Source of the DNA: Patescibacteria group bacterium
Lineage (GTDB): Bacteria > Patescibacteriota > Minisyncoccia > Phycocordibacterales > PALSA-1337
Direction: 5' to 3'
NCBI GenBank assembly: GCA_023487965.1
Contig: JAMDBV010000041.1
Coordinates: forward strand, 1 to 8,845
Length of the DNA: 8,845 nt
Shown: one piece after another, positions 6,455 through 8,845 of the stretch
How positions within the stretch are numbered: position 1 is the stretch's first letter
Layout of the letters: every line of letters starts with the position of its first letter
Position numbers and translations under genes: made by a program
The notes under the pieces: generated by a model
The model's input: the letters and a program-made list of their open reading frames with translations, nothing else
Told to the model about the DNA's origin: nothing
Databases searched by the model: none

Positions 6455-6886
6455 ATGATAAAGAAATTTTTGGAATGGATAGGGCTCAAAGAACAGTTAC
6501 ATGTTTCAGAACATGTACCGCCTTTTTTCAAAGAAGGGGAGATTTGGTGGTGTTATATCGGCGAGAATATTGGCATAGAAGCAAACGGTAAAGGTACCAA
6601 GTTTACTAGGCCTGTTCTAGTTATGAAGAAATATGACAAGTTTTCATTTTTTGCCATACCTCTAACGAGTAAACGTAAATTCGGTACATGGTATTATAAT
6701 TTTGTCCATGACGGACTACCTCAAAATGCACAGTTGGCGCAGGGGCGGGTCGTAAGCTACAAGAGATTGAAGGAACGTGTGGGTAAGATTGTTGGAGACG
6801 ATTACGAAAAATTGGTTGATTCGTTTATCACATTACATAAAAATAGACCCCCATCTCGCGATGGGGTCGTGGCGAATGCCAAATAG
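6455..6886 (+). CDS. PemK/MazF-family toxin-like protein, no adjacent antitoxin
   Basis: The core matches PemK/MazF endoribonucleases: EGEIWWCYIGENIG, then RPVLVMKKY, FFAIPLTSKRK, LAQGRVVSYKRLKERVG. Members of the family cleave RNA at short motifs; the specificity here is unknown. At 143 residues it is longer than MazF (about 110), with a 27-residue N-terminal extension (MIKKFLEWIGLKEQLH...) before the conserved barrel. The last dozen or so residues (RPPSRDGVVANAK) are encoded by a hairpin-forming sequence and look like accidental extension. No antitoxin-like frame of useful size lies directly upstream (recO) or downstream, so it is an orphan in this window. It may be solitary, may have a partner elsewhere, or may have another role. 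The start is supported by the extended -10 seven bases upstream. Confidence 0.8.
   Translation: MIKKFLEWIGLKEQLHVSEHVPPFFKEGEIWWCYIGENIGIEANGKGTKFTRPVLVMKKYDKFSFFAIPLTSKRKFGTWYYNFVHDGLPQNAQLAQGRVVSYKRLKERVGKIVGDDYEKLVDSFITLHKNRPPSRDGVVANAK
6846..6868. terminator. Terminator-like hairpin overlapping the 3' end of the MazF-like gene
   Basis: GACCCCCATC (6846-6855) pairs with GATGGGGTC (6860-6868) around a TCGC loop, with one bulged C. No T-run follows on the + strand. The reverse complement is followed by TATTTTTAT, so the structure reads better as a terminator on the - strand, although no minus-strand gene is present. It may be a decayed bidirectional terminator. Confidence 0.5.
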
Positions 6887-6921
6887 AACTCCAGTGTACA
6901 CTATTAAAATATAAATGCAAA

Positions 6922-6950
6922 TAGACGGGGGTGGATTGTTATAGTAAAAT
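6922..6950 (+). promoter_or_regulatory. Promoter of the membrane-anchored repeat protein
   Basis: TAGACG (6922-6927), 17 bases and TAAAAT (6945-6950) fit a sigma-70-type promoter. An overlapping alternative -10 is TATAGT (6940-6945). The GTG at 6957 starts seven bases after TAAAAT ends, another leaderless arrangement. A 10-bp palindrome, AGTGTACACT (6893-6902), lies upstream and could be a regulator site, but there is no further support for that. Confidence 0.5.
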
Positions 6951-6956
6951 ATCTTT

Positions 6957-8845
6957 GTGAATTCAGAAGATCGAGATAAGATCGACAACCTTAGCGAATC
7001 TCTATATTCGAGAGGCGCGCCCGATGTGCGGACGAGGAGGAAGTTGCGTTTCGGCAATATGTCAACAGACATAAAGACGGCATGGGACAGACCCGCCGAG
7101 GATTTGTCGGAACCGAAACTTAATGAACAATACGAAGATCATTCCATGTCATTTATAACAAAAATATTTATCGGCTCGATCATATTCTGTGTTGCCGCGG
7201 TTGGGCTTGGCGCATACCTCTTTTTCAATGGAAACAATCTCATATCCGCTGACAATATAAACATATCCATAAACGGCCCGGTTTCTATTCCGGGAGGCAC
7301 ACCGGTTACATTTGACATCGCCGTAAAGAACAACAATTCCGTCGACCTCGCCATGGCTGATCTAGCGGTATCTTTTCCTTCCGGCGCAACAGATCCCGCC
7401 AATCCCACAAATGAGCTTGGCGTAAAAAGGGAATTCATCGGTGACATACCGGCCGGTGGCGAGATCAGGCGCACGGTACAGGCGATCATATTTGGAGAAG
7501 AAAATGTCGAAAAGAGCATCGAAGCGGATCTCACGTACCAGATCAAAGATTCATCGTCTTCATATACGAAAAAGCGTATATATTCGGTACTGATCAATTC
7601 TTCACCGGTCAACATGTCGGTTTCATCATTCAAGGAAATAACTTCCGGCCAAGAATTTGATCTCAAGGTGACGATAAAGTCCAATTCGACAAATACGCTC
7701 AAGAACGTACTGGTCTCGGCGAGTTATCCTTTTGGTTATACATTTTTGAATTCGGACCTAAAATCATTGCCCGACAATGCGACGTGGCGCATCGGTGACA
7801 TACCGGCCGGCGCCGAGAAAACGATTATCATTCACGGCAAATTGCAAGGTGAGGATACCGACTCTCGCGTATTTCGATTCAATGTCGGCGCGCAAAATAT
7901 AAATAATCCGAATGTTATAGGTACGCAGTTCGTTTCGGCTGAGCAGGATATCGTTATTCAGAAGCCATTTATGACGGTTGGGCTTACTGTGGACAATAAC
8001 GATACGGGTAATTTCAGCGTTGCTCATTTCAATCAGCCGGTACGCGTCGAATTGTCATGGTTCAACAACCTTCCCAGTGCCGTGTCCGATGCGCAGATAA
8101 GCGTAAAACTGGCTGGAACCGCTTATGATCGTTCGTTGGTGCAGACCGGTGACGGATATTTCAAATCTTCCACTGATGAAATCATCTGGAATCAGCAGAC
8201 ACTGAAAAAACTGGCCGCGGTTGGGGCGGGCGAAGGCGGATCGGTCAATTTCACCGTTACGCCACGGGATATGAGTCTTGCCGGAAAACCGGTTGTCAAT
8301 CCGACACTTTCGTTCACGGCAACTGTTTCGGGCAGACGTACGCAGGAAACAGGTGTCCCGGAATCGTTAACGGCGGCGGCTTCTCGGTCGGTGCGCATAT
8401 CAACGGCACCGTCACTCTCGGGGGCAATCCTGAGGAACGTGGGCCCATTCAACAATACCGGTCCGATACCGCCGAAGGCTGATGAAAAGAGCACATACAC
8501 CGTCGTATGGACGATCGACAATACGAACAATTCACTAGACAATGTCGCGGTGACAGCCACGTTGCCTCCGTATGTTTCGTGGCTCGGCAATACGAGTCCG
8601 GACACTGAGGACGTCTCGTATTCGACATCGACCAATTCTATCGCATGGAATGCCGGGACGGTCGGCACATATACGGCCAGCAACGGCACGAAGAAACAAT
8701 TGTATTTCCAAGTGTCGGTTTTGCCCAGCGTCAATCAGATCAACAACGCGCCGACTATTGTTAACGATGCGACCCTGAACGCTACGGATCATTTCACTGG
8801 AGAAAAATTGACCGCAACTCAGAGCTACCTGACAACTCGATTTAG
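6957..8845 (+). CDS. Membrane-anchored protein with DUF11-like beta-sandwich repeats (3' end outside window)
   Basis: The frame is open from GTG 6957, just after an in-frame TAA (6945-6947), to the window end: 629 codons with no stop. GTG is chosen because no better start lies between the stop and the membrane segment; an ATG at 7059 lacks a nearby Shine-Dalgarno sequence. Residues 1-66 are charged and probably cytoplasmic (MNSEDRDKIDNLSESLYSRG). Residues about 67-90 form one transmembrane helix (ITKIFIGSIIFCVAAVGLGA). What follows is Ser/Thr/Asn-rich beta sequence, presumably outside the membrane, in about four domains. Each has a recurring strand-turn motif: IGDIPAGGE (161), IGDIPAGAE (279), AVGAGEGG (about 421) and WNAGTVG (about 564). 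This resembles DUF11/CARDB-like surface modules. A structural or adhesive cell-envelope role is inference; partners are unknown. Confidence 0.85.
   Translation, partial: MNSEDRDKIDNLSESLYSRGAPDVRTRRKLRFGNMSTDIKTAWDRPAEDLSEPKLNEQYEDHSMSFITKIFIGSIIFCVAAVGLGAYLFFNGNNLISADNINISINGPVSIPGGTPVTFDIAVKNNNSVDLAMADLAVSFPSGATDPANPTNELGVKREFIGDIPAGGEIRRTVQAIIFGEENVEKSIEADLTYQIKDSSSSYTKKRIYSVLINSSPVNMSVSSFKEITSGQEFDLKVTIKSNSTNTLKNVLVSASYPFGYTFLNSDLKSLPDNATWRIGDIPAGAEKTIIIHGKLQGEDTDSRVFRFNVGAQNINNPNVIGTQFVSAEQDIVIQKPFMTVGLTVDNNDTGNFSVAHFNQPVRVELSWFNNLPSAVSDAQISVKLAGTAYDRSLVQTGDGYFKSSTDEIIWNQQTLKKLAAVGAGEGGSVNFTVTPRDMSLAGKPVVNPTLSFTATVSGRRTQETGVPESLTAAASRSVRISTAPSLSGAILRNVGPFNNTGPIPPKADEKSTYTVVWTIDNTNNSLDNVAVTATLPPYVSWLGNTSPDTEDVSYSTSTNSIAWNAGTVGTYTASNGTKKQLYFQVSVLPSVNQINNAPTIVNDATLNATDHFTGEKLTATQSYLTTRF

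Noticed and set aside
7139..7702. Minus-strand 187-residue open frame opposite the surface protein
   Set aside because: The + strand frame is open for 629 codons with a clear membrane helix and repeated domains; the minus frame is a composition shadow.

Overview
The window looks like a stretch of a Patescibacteria (CPR, probably Parcubacteria-like) chromosome. This is an inference from gene character, not a measured placement. It rests on a short RecO, a PemK/MazF-type toxin of the kind frequent in these genomes, a large membrane-anchored protein of DUF11-like repeats, an isoleucyl-tRNA synthetase of the two-zinc type, and start codons placed almost directly after -10 boxes with no Shine-Dalgarno sequence. 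All supported genes are on the + strand. UGA acts as a normal stop at the ends of argS, the unknown small gene, the RelE toxin and recO, so the code does not look like that of SR1/Gracilibacteria.

Layout: (1) 2-1084, the 3' part of argS, carrying a short palindromic in-frame insert behind the KMSKS-like loop. (2) 1124-1429, a small unrecognised gene with its own promoter and a strong intrinsic terminator (1445-1478). (3) 1480-1737, a non-coding repeat island: a perfect 29-bp inverted repeat pair (1502-1613) whose right arm leads directly into a decaying array of 21-bp tandem units (1602-1706). (4) 1738-2324, a RelB/DinJ-RelE/YafQ type II toxin-antitoxin pair behind a consensus promoter (TTGACA-16-TATAAT) overlapped by inverted repeats. 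(5) 2368-5856, ileS, which has two oddities: an in-frame TGA 15 codons after its natural ATG, and a complete histidine-phosphatase domain inserted between the two cysteine pairs of a zinc site. (6) 5858-6427, recO, starting one base after the ileS stop. (7) 6455-6886, an orphan PemK/MazF-like toxin whose 3' end runs through a terminator-like hairpin. (8) 6957 to the window end, the membrane-anchored beta-sandwich repeat protein, incomplete at its 3' end.

The genes are mostly housekeeping (two aminoacyl-tRNA synthetases and a recombination mediator), interrupted between argS and ileS by a repeat/toxin-antitoxin island. A 13-base stretch of the TA operator recurs with one mismatch just upstream of ileS. 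It could be a second antitoxin site or a footprint of insertion. The most striking feature is the IleRS-histidine phosphatase fusion, in which all the usual catalytic residues of the inserted domain appear intact.
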